Position numbers and translations under genes: made by a program
Origin: Saksenaea vasiformis B4078
Lineage: Eukaryota; Mucoromycota; Mucoromycetes; Mucorales; Saksenaeaceae
Assembly: GCA_000697055.1 (NCBI GenBank)
Contig: JNDT01002360.1
Coordinates: 62,001-126,000, forward strand
Length of the DNA: 64,000 nucleotides
Direction of reading: 5' to 3'
In this document: positions 1 to 11,560 of the stretch, piece by piece
How positions within the stretch are numbered: the first letter of the stretch is position 1
Layout: each line of letters starts with the position of its first letter
The notes under the pieces: generated by a model
Told to the model about the DNA's origin: nothing
Databases searched by the model: none
Seen by the model: the letters and a program-made list of their open reading frames with translations, nothing else

Positions 1-553
1 GAGAATCAGACTTGGGATGCTGTGAGTAAGCTAAGGATTGTTCATACCACCTTGACGCATATCAATCCTGTAGGCCGATTACGACGCTATCGTTATTCCT
101 GGTGGTCTAGCTGGTGCAGAGACATTGGCTAAAAATACGGATGTGCAAAAGCTTGTCCAGTCGTTCTATTCGCAGAAAAAAATCGTAGCCTTTATCTGTG
201 CAGGTCCACTTGTGGCTAAATCTTCCGGAATTCCTGATAAGCATACCATAACTTCTCATCCTTCCGTGCGCGATCGGTTGTCTTCTGGTACGGCAATAAG
301 GGTAGAAAAGATACAATGCTATTGACCTTAGAAAAAGTCTACAAGTATTCAGAGAATCGTGTGGTTGTTGATGAAAATGTGATTACCAGCCGAGGCCCTG
401 GCACGGCGTTCTTGTTTGCTTTGACGATCGTCGAGCAGTTGCTAGGCGATAAGAAGGTACGTTTAAGTTAAAATTTACAGTTTGCCGATTAATACAAATT
501 TGTAGCTTGTTGAAACTATGAAAGAACAAATGGTCACAACTGCAGAGTTGTAA
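1..553 (+). CDS. DJ-1/PARK7-family protein, 3' part (5' end outside window)
   Basis: Exons read as 1-21, 74-287, 332-456 and 506-553, all with GT..AG introns, ending in TAA. The spliced protein contains a flavodoxin-like 'AIVIPGG' strand, the nucleophile elbow 'FICAGP' with the DJ-1 reactive cysteine, and the late motif '[17 protein letters not shown]', which is diagnostic of true DJ-1 rather than general PfpI proteases. In the family this cysteine senses oxidation and has been linked to deglycase/glyoxalase and redox-chaperone activity in cytosol and mitochondria. About 160 residues are visible of the usual ~190, so roughly the first 30-60 codons lie upstream of the window. An alternative family name would be class I glutamine amidotransferase-like. 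The family call is secure; the exact activity is not. Confidence 0.9.
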
Positions 554-845
554 AGGTGCCACTAAGAGAGCAAGACAAAGATGCTTTTGCAAATAACCAT
601 GACATCAAATGTAGCTCTATTTGTAGTTAGTTCAAGCTATATGATACATCAATGCGAGTAAAAGGAAGCAGCTTTGAATGCTTGTATTAATTTTGGTGTT
701 GTAACTGTCCACTACTTCATGAGAATCTCAGGCTCGATCAACACGTCGTCCTGCGGCGGTGAATAATTTCAATCCCCGCCATGGCCACATCGCGAGGTGA
801 TGGCTGTCATCTGGATCCTCCCTTTTCTCCTCGCACCCGAGAGCC
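554..845. other. Intergenic region and likely RPL5 promoter
   Basis: No open frame is supported here. The last ~140 bases are GC-richer, with a CCGCC run and a C/T-rich stretch just before the L5 start codon, as is common upstream of highly expressed fungal ribosomal-protein genes. No TATA box was identified. Confidence 0.4.
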
Positions 846-2099
846 ATGGTATGTGAGCGACGTGAGATTATCGATCAGATGAACTATAAAGGGCGGATGG
901 GTGGATGAGTAGATGGATGGATGCAATTATATTTGAATACGCGGGGCAGTTGGTCGTCTTAGGGACGGCGATCATTTGCAGGATCAAGAATGCTCACCAT
1001 GATCTACATTTTTCTTTTTAGCCATTTGTTAAGCAACAGAAGAACAAGGGTAAGTTTTTTGCAGCACTATTTGATAAATTGTTTGTGAGATTAACTTTTG
1101 TGTACTTCATTAGCTTACTTCAAGCGTTACCAGGTCAAGTACCGCAGAAGAAGAGGTATACAGTTACTGAAATACTCCGCGTAGCGATGAGAGATGGCTT
1201 ACGATGTATGTAGAGGGCAAGACCGACTACTATGCTCGTAAGAGACTTGTAGTTCAGGCCAAGAACAAGTACAACTCCCCCAAGTACAGACTTGTTGTCC
1301 GTTTCACCAACAAGGACATCATCTGTCAGATCGTCTATGCCAAGATCCAGGGTGACTTCGTTCTTTCTGCTGCCTATGCTCATGAGCTTCCCCGCTATGG
1401 CATCAAGGGTGGTTTGACCAACTGGGCTGCTGGTAAGTTCTCAGTCATAAGCAATGGAAAGGGAGGAGTGTATATACCTGACTGATCTGTATTTCTGTAG
1501 CCTACGCCACCGGTCTTCTTTTGGCCCGCCGCACCCTTACCAAGCTTGGTTTGGCTGACAAGTACGAGGGTGTCACCGAGCCTGATGGCACTCTTCAGTT
1601 GACCGAGCCTCTTGAGGATGGTCCTCGTCCTTTCAAGGCCTTCCTTGATGTTGGTTTGGCCCGTACCTCCACTGGTGCTCGTGTCTTCGGTGCCATGAAG
1701 GGTGCTTCCGACGGTGGTATCTTTGTTCCCCACTCCGGTAACCGATTCCCCGGTTTCGACATCGAGACAAAGACCAACGATGACGAGTTGTTGCGCAACT
1801 ACATCTATGGTGTTCACGTTGCTGAATACATGGAGTACCTTGAGGAAGAAGATGAGGAACGTTACAAGAAGCAGTTCGCTACCTTCTTGAAGAACGGTAT
1901 CACCTCTGACAAGGTTGAGGATATGTACACCGAGGCCCACGAAGCCATCCGTGCCGATCCCGCTCTCAAGCCTACCCAGAAGAAGGGCAAGCCCGCCAAG
2001 CCCTACCGCAGAGCACAGCGTCTCAACAAGAAGCAGCGCGACAACAAGGTTGCCCAGAAGAAGGCTGCTTTTGAGAAGAAGATGGCTGATGAGGAATAA
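846..2099 (+). CDS. rpl5: 60S ribosomal protein L5 (uL18)
   Basis: The five-exon model is 846-848, 1022-1049, 1114-1155, 1214-1432 and 1501-2099, giving 296 aa, the normal L5 length. L5 binds 5S rRNA with L11 and is placed in the central protuberance of the large subunit. The spliced N-terminus reads '[17 protein letters not shown]' followed by '[17 protein letters not shown]', the 5S-binding signature of eukaryotic L5. 'NKDIICQI', 'HELPRYGI' and a Lys-rich C-terminus also match. The start rests on an unusual first exon consisting of the ATG alone: 846-848 is followed directly by a good donor (GTATGT), and the next exon must supply only 'PFVK..'. C-ending codons are frequent, as expected for a highly expressed gene. 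The identification is essentially certain; the ATG-only exon is inferred from frame and homology. Confidence 0.96.
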
Positions 2100-2433
2100 G
2101 TGTTCTGATTTTGCTTCGCATTTTGAGAAATACAATTACTTAATCTTTTCTAAATTATTGTTCGCTGGTTTGATTTCTTCTGTCGCCCACTAGTTTCTCA
2201 TTATTGATGTGTTTACGAGACAAAGGACGACTGCAAGCTTATGATTTAGCTGCATAAATCGTGATAACTTTACTAGAGAGACGTCTTTGAGCAAACCAGG
2301 TCCATAACGTAGTGCACGTTGGACTACATCTAATCGCCTGGGTGTCTCCGCCAATAGGAAGATAATCACGCGGAGGAGAATTGGTCATACCAGCATCATT
2401 TTAACCTGCAAAGGAAAAAAAGAACCCAATTTC

Positions 2434-4990
2434 ATGTCAGCTTTTGACTTTATCAATCGTTCTACTGCTGCTGCATCCACCAGTAAACGAAACAATCGCA
2501 CATTATCAGCATCATTATTGGATGATTTGTACGATGAATCTACCACCAATCCAACATATTCCCCACCTCGACAGAGTGCGAGTTCTCGTGGATCATCAAT
2601 GACACCTGCATTCTATCCCAATATATCTGCTCATTCTACTCCACCTGATGCAACCACCCCGATTTTTTCTCATAGCGAATACGCATCGCCTACGTTAGCA
2701 GCCGCCACGACTCAACCGCGGAAGAAATCCGCTTTTTCTTTTATTAGCAGTTAGTAGTAAGCTACTACGGAAAACATATCATATTGATCCGCCTGTGAAG
2801 CACCAGATAGTGTCAAGAAATCACCAACGCTTAAAGCCAGTCTAAATTCTGTCAGTGATAGTCAGGAAGATTTAGGTAGGTTCATTGGAGATTGTAGCCT
2901 TTATTGAATCAGATGCGTATAGCTTTCGCTACGCCTAGAGAAGATCGAAGTTCTTATTCATCATTCTCCTCGAAAACTGGACCTAGTGAAATGAAACAGC
3001 TATCCGCTGAAACGACGTTAAAACGGATACAAGCCGAACTTACTCGTGAACGAGATCTTGTCCAACGATTGTATCATCGTCGATCACTTGTATACAAACA
3101 GATTATTCAGGTAAATTGAGGACAACATATGACCGTGCAGCAAATCATATGACGATGTTCGCTAGTGTAAGGAAAAAGTTCAAACGCTAATGGAGAAGAA
3201 GCACGCGGCTATGGTGTCAGAAGATTACATCTCAGCGGAGAGCGCTCATACACAGGAAGAAACTGTCAGAGAAAATCTTGTTAACCTATCGGTTAATACC
3301 ATGGACAGCCTGAACCTTGAAATTCATCAGGCATGGAAAAACATGGAAAAGCTAATTGCCAGAGAATCAGATGCAGCAAACCACCTAGCGGAGGCTTGCC
3401 AGGATGCAAAGGTAATGACCCAAAGTGGATCGTAAGGGATTTCTCTTAACACAGCTCCCAGGAGAGTCGGCAAACTCAGCTTATCAAGTTTAACATCGAC
3501 AAAGAACGTAGCTGCGAGAAGGCATTACAGCGTATCAATGCCCAAAGAGCTGAAATTGACAAAGAAAGAAGGTTAAACATAACTATTGGATTCACTCCGT
3601 TTTTATGTCTTACATGAGACTGTAGTGAGATCGCGTTTGATACAGAAATGTGGGAACAGTCCAATGCTGAATTTCAGGAAACGCTTGGTGAGATCGCCCG
3701 TGATGAGCGAACTCGAAAGGATGAGCTGAGCGAGAAGATGGATCAAGTACAGGTAAGACTGATTTGGTCGCTAATAATAAACAATAACCCGGTTTCGTAG
3801 ACTGAGATTGATGAATTGTATAAGCGCTTGGAAGAACTCCAGCGACAACGAGAAGAGTACAAGTCGGAAATAGATCGGTTAGATAATGTGATTAAGGAGG
3901 CAACCCATGAATACGCGCCCGAACGCGATAATTTTGCTGCTGAATGGTCAGCTATTCAGAGACGAAGAGAGGACGTTGATGCAAGAGCTGTAAGTAGAGG
4001 CTTGGTAATTAAAGAAATGAGAATTTATAAAGAACGGAAGGCCAGATTAGACGAGGAGGATGCAAACATACAGCAACAGATGGATCGACAGGCGCAAAGC
4101 CAGATACGTGGTTGGGAAGAGATGGAAGCTTTAGGGGAACGTATCAAGTCGGTCTCTGAGCGAGCAAAACAAGGCAAGGATGAATTGAAAGATTTGTCGC
4201 AAATATTTGCCAATATGATTGAGACGCGCGATCAGACCATCTCGGAAAAGAAAGCGGAACTATCAAAGTAGGACGTGTGTTCGTTTTATATCTTATCTCA
4301 ATCTCGTCGAAAACCCCTTTAGAATGCGACGCCGCCTCGTCGACTGTTCCAAATCTGTTGACGCTACGCAAAATCAACTTTTTTCATCACAGCAGCGGTT
4401 TGAAGAACTTGAAGATTCTTTAGGACATATGAAATCGCAGTTAACGAATTTGGATCGTCAGAAAAAGGTGGCAGCACAGACTGGCCATTTTCAGAGAGCA
4501 GCCAAGATAGCGGCGCACATCAAACATTTGACACTGGCATTGAAGGAAGTAGAAGAGAATAAACGGATACATCAAACTCGCGTTGAAGCTGATCAGAATG
4601 AGATGCGCCAGCAATCGGAAAAGCTAGAACAACATCAACGTGAATTTGCGCAACTCGAGTACGAAACAGGTATTTTTCGATAAGGTGTCAACGATGATTG
4701 GTTTCTCACGCACGTTAGAAACGAGTATTTTGTCGGCTTTAGAGAAATCAAAGGCAGAACTGGTAGCTGCAAAAACATCGTAAGTGATGGGGTGTGTCAC
4801 AGTGGTGGAGTTTCTAAAGACTCTTTTTTTTTCTTTTTCTGGCAGTTTCGAAGCTGCACCACAGCTGAACTTTCTTGTTGAGAGTGAACTCGGTGATTTG
4901 GATCTACACATCGAATCTACACGTCATAGTCTAAAGATCTTTGGAGATATTCCAACGGTTAAGGACCATTCGGTTGTAGACAAGGATTAA
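2434..4990 (+). CDS. Coiled-coil protein of unknown function (about 693 aa)
   Basis: The ten-exon model is 2434-2749, 2801-2850, 2898-3110, 3166-3411, 3462-3571, 3626-3752, 3801-4267, 4323-4669, 4719-4779 and 4846-4990. All joints are GT..AG and in frame. The first ~180 residues are Ser/Thr/Pro-rich and probably disordered. From roughly residue 200 onward the protein is almost continuous heptad-like coiled coil rich in Glu, Lys, Arg and Gln. Near residue 530-570 the segment 'VAAQTGHFQRAAKIAAHI' resembles a UVR-type helical hairpin. No catalytic motif is visible, so a structural or tethering role is the most that can be inferred. The second intron uses a weak donor (GTCAGT at 2851) chosen only because it keeps frame. 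A possible extra 3' exon (about 5013-5075) could extend the protein if the stop at 4988 is spliced out. Confidence 0.75.
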
Positions 4991-6332
4991 GCACTGGAAC
5001 ATACAGACCCAGAATGATCAAACTCTTGAATTATTAGTTGTAAAGAAATCCAATGCCGCTGAAAAGGGAAAGGGTGCGTCATATCGCAGAAACACTTCCA
5101 GAGCGTCTGTTGAACACGTTGGAAACCTGATCTTGAAGAATTAGGCTTTGAAAAATAAATGTATCAAGCTATTTTTCTCTATTTTCGTCAAGCACCGAGT
5201 AATTCAGCGGGTCACGTATTTTTTACTGCAGTATATATCGTAGGAGAAGGAGAACTTGTCATCCATTAGCCAAGGGATGTCTTTTCTCTGCGATGTCTTG
5301 TCGGAGTTAACTGCAAACACATGAACAGTGGCTAGGAACTAGGGGCAGGGACGAAGGGCAAGGGGAGTAGATCCATCACAGATTCTGAATTGATAACAAA
5401 ACTACGGGCCCTGTTTCGATGTCAAAGTAAGTAGCGGATGTGAGGCCCATTTTCAGCAGTTGCACCGCTATGTAAGCCGTACGTGATGCAAATTCAATGG
5501 CTCAGCATGATTGTCAGGAACATCCGACCCAAGTAGTTATGAGAATAGTTCTAGTTGTTCGTGCGCAAACGATCTGTTGCACAGAACCTTTCGCAGAGTA
5601 GGAAAATCTCCTTTGTTCCCTTGTAAACTAAGCAAGCACGTTTTCCTACATATAGACACGCACGTAAGAACACACACACTCTCATCCATTTACACACATA
5701 ATACGATTTCACACACGTAAATCGCAGTCTTTCACTCTCCACTGCTTACTGATCCGTACCCTCTCCAAAGACCCTGAACAGGGATAGCTCAAAAATGACG
5801 TTTTTTTTTCTTTGCTTATGCATAAGTTCATACGAATGGAATCCATCCATATTTGCTCATCGCCGAACAAATCTATGTTAGATACAAGTGTATCATGGCA
5901 TTTCTATTGTTCAATAGAAATCATCTTTCTTCATTAACTGTTAGAAATGTATGATATTTGGAAGCACTAGGAAGGGCAGCAAAGACCTCCTATGCATTCA
6001 AACATAAGGAGTTCCCGAAATCATTTCTGCAGCTACCCATCCCGCACTCTAAAAAAAAGTGATGTGAATGATGTTGATTTTAACTAGTGTGAGCTATGTA
6101 GGTATAGACAAGACGATGAGGGTGGTGTGCATTCATACGCTGTGATGAGACGACAGTCGCGTTATGTGCTCAAAAAAATTTCGTGTTTTCCGAGATTGGA
6201 TAGTGGCCAAATGGGTCCACACGTGGATCAGCTTATTTTGTGCAACGAACCCCCCGCTTAGGTTGACTCCTTTCTTCACTTCTTCTTTTTTCAACTTTTT
6301 TTCTTCATCTCGTCGTTCATTTCTAATTCATC
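4991..6332. other. Intergenic, no gene recognised
   Basis: The reading frames are short and unlike known proteins. A CA-rich run lies at about 5660-5720. The last 60 bases before the septin start are T/C-rich (runs of TTCTTTT), typical of a fungal promoter/5' leader. Confidence 0.4.
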
Positions 6333-7918
6333 ATGGCCGCTGCCACTCAAAATGACGCTGAATTGCCAAAGGTATAAGATACATAGTGATGACTCTGTGG
6401 CAACAACCTGTAACCACGTCGTGATGATTAGACTGAACTGAATGGTTACGTCGGTTTCGACACTATTACTCAACAAATCGAGAAAAAACTATTGAAGAGA
6501 GGATTCCAGTTCAATGTGATGGCTGTCGGTATGTTTAGCTATCCTTGCGTCTATCTGTATATCACTGATCTTTTACTACACAGGTCAATCCGGTCTTGGA
6601 AAATCGACCCTTGTCAACACTATTTTCGCTTCGCATTTGATTGAGAGCAAAGGCCGTTTGAATGCTGATGAGCCTCCTCGACAGACAACTGAAATCGAGA
6701 ACGTATCACACTGTAAGTCGGGCGAAGGTTTTTCTTATCACGTCACGTACTAAAGGGGGTTTTCCTTGCGTAGTAATCGTAGAAAATGGAGTGCGTTTGA
6801 GACTAAATATTGTGGACACCCCTGGATACGGTGATCAAGTGAACAACGAAAATTGGTATGGCAAAGATATCTGCATTTGACTTGGCTACTCACCTAGGGT
6901 TGGGTAGTTGGGAGCCGATTATCAAGTATATCAAAGATCAACATTCTGCTTATCTCCGCAAGGAATTGACAGCTCAGCGTGATCGATACATTGCAGATTC
7001 TAGAATTCATTGCTGTCTTTTCTTTATTACACCTTCAGGGCATTCGTAAGTCTGTAACCTGCCCAGACCCCGTTGACTCATGCCATCGATAAACCAGTCT
7101 CAAGCCGATAGATATTGTTGTCCTGAAGAAACTGTCCGAAGTGGTCAACGTCGTACCTGTTATTGCCAAATCGGATTCGCTTACAATTGAAGAGCGCGGT
7201 GCTTTTAAACAAAGAGTATCTATTGTAAAGTATGGGAGATATACACGTAACTGACCAACCTACTATCGTTAGATCAAGGCTGAACTAGCTTTCCATAATA
7301 TTCAGTTGTATCCCTACGAAAGTGATGAGGATGAAGAGCAAGAGCAAGCACTGAACGAAAGCATTCGCGTATGACAAAACTGACAAAATATTTCCTAGGA
7401 TGGAAACTAATCTTTTTGTTCCTCTTTAGGAATTAATTCCGTTTGCTATTGTTGGCTCCGAAAGAAACGTTGTCATTGACGGCAAAGCTGTACGAGGCAG
7501 AAAGACGAGGTGGGGCGTTATCAATGGTACATATACATCTTTCTTTCTTTTTTTTTTATATCTATTTCTGGTTGATTGTGATGTTCCAGAGGTGTTAACA
7601 TCCTACATTACTATAGTTGAAGACGAAAATCACTGTGAATTTGTCCATCTTCGCAACTTCTTGACTAGAACTCATTTGCAAGATTTGTGTGAGACAACAG
7701 CACAGATCCATTACGAGGCTTTCCGTGCCAAACAATTAATGGCAATCAAAGAATCTACGCAACCAGTATCGGCATCCCCAGCAGGTTCCCCTGCCTCTGC
7801 TACACCTACAAGTCCTAGCCAGGGGCCTTCAAGGTAAGGCTTATCTATACATTGAATCATAAACAATTACTCATTTCCCCATAACAGCAGCCTGAAGTCG
7901 GTACCAGCCTTTGCCTAA
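6333..7918 (+). CDS. cdc10: Septin, CDC10 subgroup
   Basis: The ten-exon model is 6333-6371, 6432-6528, 6584-6712, 6774-6855, 6908-7045, 7098-7215, 7273-7368, 7430-7526, 7617-7833 and 7888-7918. The protein starts near the septin polybasic region ('YVGFDTITQQIEKKLLKRG') and carries the P-loop 'GQSGLGKST', the G3 'DTPGYGD', the G4-equivalent 'AKSD' and the septin unique element ending 'CEFVHLRNFLTRTHLQDL'. It lacks a long C-terminal coiled coil, ending instead in a short Ser/Pro-rich tail, which is the hallmark of the Cdc10/AspD group. In fungi Cdc10 sits at the centre of the septin octamer that forms rings and filaments at division sites and hyphal branches. Several introns fall inside conserved motifs and were placed by protein continuity; one splits the Cys codon before 'WEPIIKYI'. 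Confidence 0.94.
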
Positions 7919-8193
7919 ACTTATCCTAGTATATGTGCTTTCGCCTTCTCTCTCTCACTCGTTATACTCTCCCTCCCTCCTTTTCTTTTTTTTTTTTGTT
8001 CATCAATGGTGGTGAAAGGAAAAAAAAAAGTAATACAATTTATACAACTACCATTGGTTCGGATCTGATTCCGTTTTTCCGTCACGCCAAGACCCAAACT
8101 GGAAGCGGGACAGTTTTCATTTTTATTCTTGCAGAGAGGATAGGACATGACGATGGTATAGTACAATATTCTTTCTTTTTCGTTTTGAGATGC
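7919..8193. other. Convergent 3' intergenic region
   Basis: This is the space between the septin stop and the stop of the minus-strand membrane protein. It contains C/T-rich and poly-T runs (about 7981-8000), but no gene was seen. Confidence 0.4.
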
Positions 8194-9553
8194 TTAATCA
8201 TCGTCATCAATTTGCCAATTGTCATTGGCTTGGGTCTTGCTCATTTCTAAATCTCGCTTTCCTTCTGGACCACGTTGCACAAAGGGTTTTAATCCTCTGC
8301 CAAAGTTTCTCATACAGATAAAACCAAGAACAGACGTCGCCTATTTACCGTCATCAAACTGTGAGATATAAAATAACATAAATTGATTCTTTGTCTATTT
8401 ACCACAATGAAAGCAATACCAATCCATACAAGGACTATCCAGGTATACCAGCTGGTATCTCTCAACGTCTCGGAAAAGATGAAAATGAAATCGATAAAAA
8501 TGATGGCTTGAAATATAATGAAAATGATCATGCGTGCCTTGCTCTCTGTGCTTACCTGCGATGTAACGTTAAATTTCATGTGTCAAAAAGGTAAAAAAGA
8601 AAAAAGCAATTAACTTACAGCATGTCGTGCAAAATAGAGCATTGGTAAAATTAGAATAGTCGCTATGATCTGAAAGATAGATTGTTTGTTCATGCCATTC
8701 ACTTTGATACAGAATTGAATCACATAGAACAGAGACACCATAAATTCGATAAAGATATCAATCTTGAGCCCCAGTACAAAGAATTGAAAAATGCGATACA
8801 TTCCTGAAAAGGCAAAAGTTTCGGCTTAGAATTTTTTTTTTCTCTTCCATTAAAACACCATTTTCTGACTCACTTTGAATTTGTATATCGGCACCAATCT
8901 TTTTGTAAATATTCCAGCCAAACTGTTTGGACATTTGATAGCTGAGATAGGCCATGATGCATGCAAAGGAGAGAATAATCACTGAAAGAGCAATTTCGAT
9001 TTTTTCCGCGATCGTTAAAGGGTCTATCGGTTGACTGTGCTTTTGGAGGCGTTCGAGCCACCGGACGCCATCAATAATTTCCAGTGCACCAAGAATGGCA
9101 CAGATGACATTAAGGATAGCTAATGCCAAGATTTCAGCCGTATTCTGGTAGACGGTCTACACAGCAAAAGGTATTCGCGTCACACACGATTGCTGTCTTC
9201 TTTGAAGCGGACTTACAGCATCACAAGCCATTCCGAAAAAAAAGACTTGAAACCCAATGAAGGCAATATTTTCCCATTTGATCTCATGAAAGCGGCTGAT
9301 GGCGGTCTGCATGAAATCCTCACCGGCGGTAGGTGAACCAGCCAGAATTCTTCCCTGGAGCGTGTTTTGGTAACAGATGGCGACCTGCAACGCAATAATA
9401 ATGATACATTGAAGAGAAGCCGTGGCGACATACAATTTAGACCACCGGGTCTCTGTCACGCGTGAGATCTATTTTCCGATAATGTTAAGGATTTCCTTTT
9501 TGCAGGGAATGGTGAAAGTTCCATCTATTTACAATCTTATCAACGGTGACCAT
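8194..9553 (-). CDS. Multi-pass membrane protein, probable UPF0658 Golgi family
   Basis: On the minus strand the exons are 9553-9533, 9468-9217, 9156-8874, 8803-8619, 8555-8403 and 8340-8194, giving 346 aa with all introns GT..AG. About seven hydrophobic segments are visible, among them 'LQCIIIIALQVAICY', 'AILNVICAILGALEII', 'IFQIIATILILPMLYF' and 'WIVLVWIGIAFIV'. They are followed by a short cytosolic-looking tail with 'RNFGRGLKPF' and an acidic end. The arrangement and the 'NFG.GLK' tail recall the fungal UPF0658 Golgi membrane proteins, whose function is not known. I compared from memory only, so the family name is tentative while the membrane topology is directly visible. The final intron was placed so that the frame continues into the conserved tail; without it the frame stops early at 8310. 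Confidence 0.7.
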
Positions 9554-11560
9554 GGGTATGGCTTGTTATGCGTGTACAGGGGGTGAAAGGAAGGGCAAGC
9601 CAGCTGCCTGAACCAGAAAGGAAGAAAGAAAGGAACTACAGAAATGATCAATGCCCCACGAAAGGTTATTGGGTAACCGTGTGACCATGGCTGGACCAAA
9701 CGAGATTTTCATCATCCGACGGAGGTGCTTATTTTGTAAACGGCTCGTAGAGGCTCCGTTTTTGACGATGACCTTCTTGGTATATTCTATAGCATCTTTC
9801 GTAGGATCTACGGTTTCTAGAGTAACGGATTGCGAGTGATAGTACTGTTCATGCGTCGGCGCGGATGCGATATGTATGCCATTGCTATAACGTTAAAATC
9901 AGAGCTTTGATTAGTGCACCGGGGCTCACTGACCACCTATATTACCATCCCCTTCAATCGGGAGAACGGCAAATAGGTTGCTCATCATTTGTTGATACTT
10001 TTGCACTTTGTTTCAAACGGACAGAACAAATATTCTCGATGAGTTAGTCGCGTTTAGAATCTACAAGTCTTTGATTTACTGAAAGTCTCGACGATGCTTG
10101 TTTATCATCACTATCAGTGCATGACAGCATGCTCATAGAGTTTATAAAAATTGATGATCTTGCTTGATTCGGGATAATATCATGGCTATTTCTGGTGCAC
10201 TGAATCAACCAGTGTATCAACCGGAACAGAAATAAATATGTGAACTGTGCTACACAGCACAGCATAGTTTTAGACAGGCACGTACAAATAGAATTGGTTG
10301 TATAGTTTCCGCAATGCCCTCACTGTAAATGTCTCATAGGCTGAGACCACGTAAAATGAGTACCTGCAACGTGTGTAATTAAATCGCCTGGTTAGGCATT
10401 CGTCAGTTTCGAAAACGAACCACATCCTGAGGGTAGTACTTTGTTACACTTACTATTTTCTTGTGTAATATAGATCCCTGGCAGGTACTTATGTGCTACA
10501 TTTCAGCCTCATATTCCTCCCTTTTTCTATAGTTGAACGTTTGCGGCTATCAGAATAGCATTTAAGGATGTTTATCTCACTAAACAATGATAATGCAACC
10601 GAGTATAAACTTTATCATGATGCTGGCTCAGCAAAGAGTGATCCTTTATTAGAAGAGGGAAGACTCATGCTGAGGTACCTATACTTCTCAAATTGTCCAA
10701 GTTACATTTTCACAGCTGATGAGACGGATTTCTGGTGTCATTACTTGGATGAAAGAAGAAAACTGCTGTGCATCGCATGTATTATTTGGCGAAATGCTGC
10801 TACAAACACATGCTCCACCACGCAGCTGCTCTCGGGTCCATCGTTTTCAGAAACTTTTCCACGCATTATGCTAAGATGCTCCCACCGTTACATTTGCCGA
10901 ACAGAGGAAAATACTCCGCAATCGTTCTGCAACGATAACGTCTGGCCAACAGGACAAAAAGGAAAACCCATCAAATGCAGAACCTGAAAAGAAATCGCGT
11001 CTATAGCATTGCCGATGCCAAGGACAGAAAATACGCCCAATCTGCTGTTCCTTGTAGAAAGAGGAAAACAGTGTTGCCAATGACGTATTGGTACAGCAGT
11101 AACCTGCATATGGATCATGCTCACCGTGGGAGTGGCCATATGAGGCAAATTATCAGTGATGAACGGTAGAAGGCATGGGTCATAAGCAACAGCTTGTCCA
11201 GGACATGGCCATATTTTACGTCGTCCAACTAGCAAAAGCTCGCAGAAGGTGACGAGATTTCACGGGCTCCTGACAGTAAAGATGTTTCCGAGTAAACGAA
11301 CTTGCTCAATTCTGCATTGGCAGTGCAGATTTGAAGTGCAATCAACATACGTCAAGGACCAAGACCGTTGTTGACACAGCAGCCATACTCGGCCAAATCA
11401 TGGACGGGAAGTGCAATGATGTCAAAGTACTATCACAGTCTGCGGAAATTCTTCTGTATTTTGTGGCAATAGGAAATATTACGATCTGTGGAATTCCTGA
11501 CACTTCTGCAGGATATTCTTCATTAAAGTGTCCAAATTATCCTTGTGACAACATGACTGT
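9554..11560. other. Long intergenic region with only unrecognised short frames
   Basis: The longest frame, 10568-10987 (+), has no recognisable domain. On the minus strand about 10880-11235 a hydrophobic stretch is open in pieces but broken by stops, and could be a decayed membrane-protein gene. Nothing firm can be called. Confidence 0.35.

Noticed and set aside
1395..2135. 246-codon minus-strand frame over rpl5
   Set aside because: It is a shadow of the highly biased codons of the L5 coding strand, which is certain from homology.
8310..8579. C-terminus of the membrane protein ending at 8310
   Set aside because: Removing an intron (8402-8341) continues the frame into a conserved-looking tail, so the read-through stop is taken as intronic.
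10568..10987. 139-codon plus-strand frame as a gene
   Set aside because: No recognisable domain, promoter or intron context. The opposite strand is equally open, so it cannot be supported.
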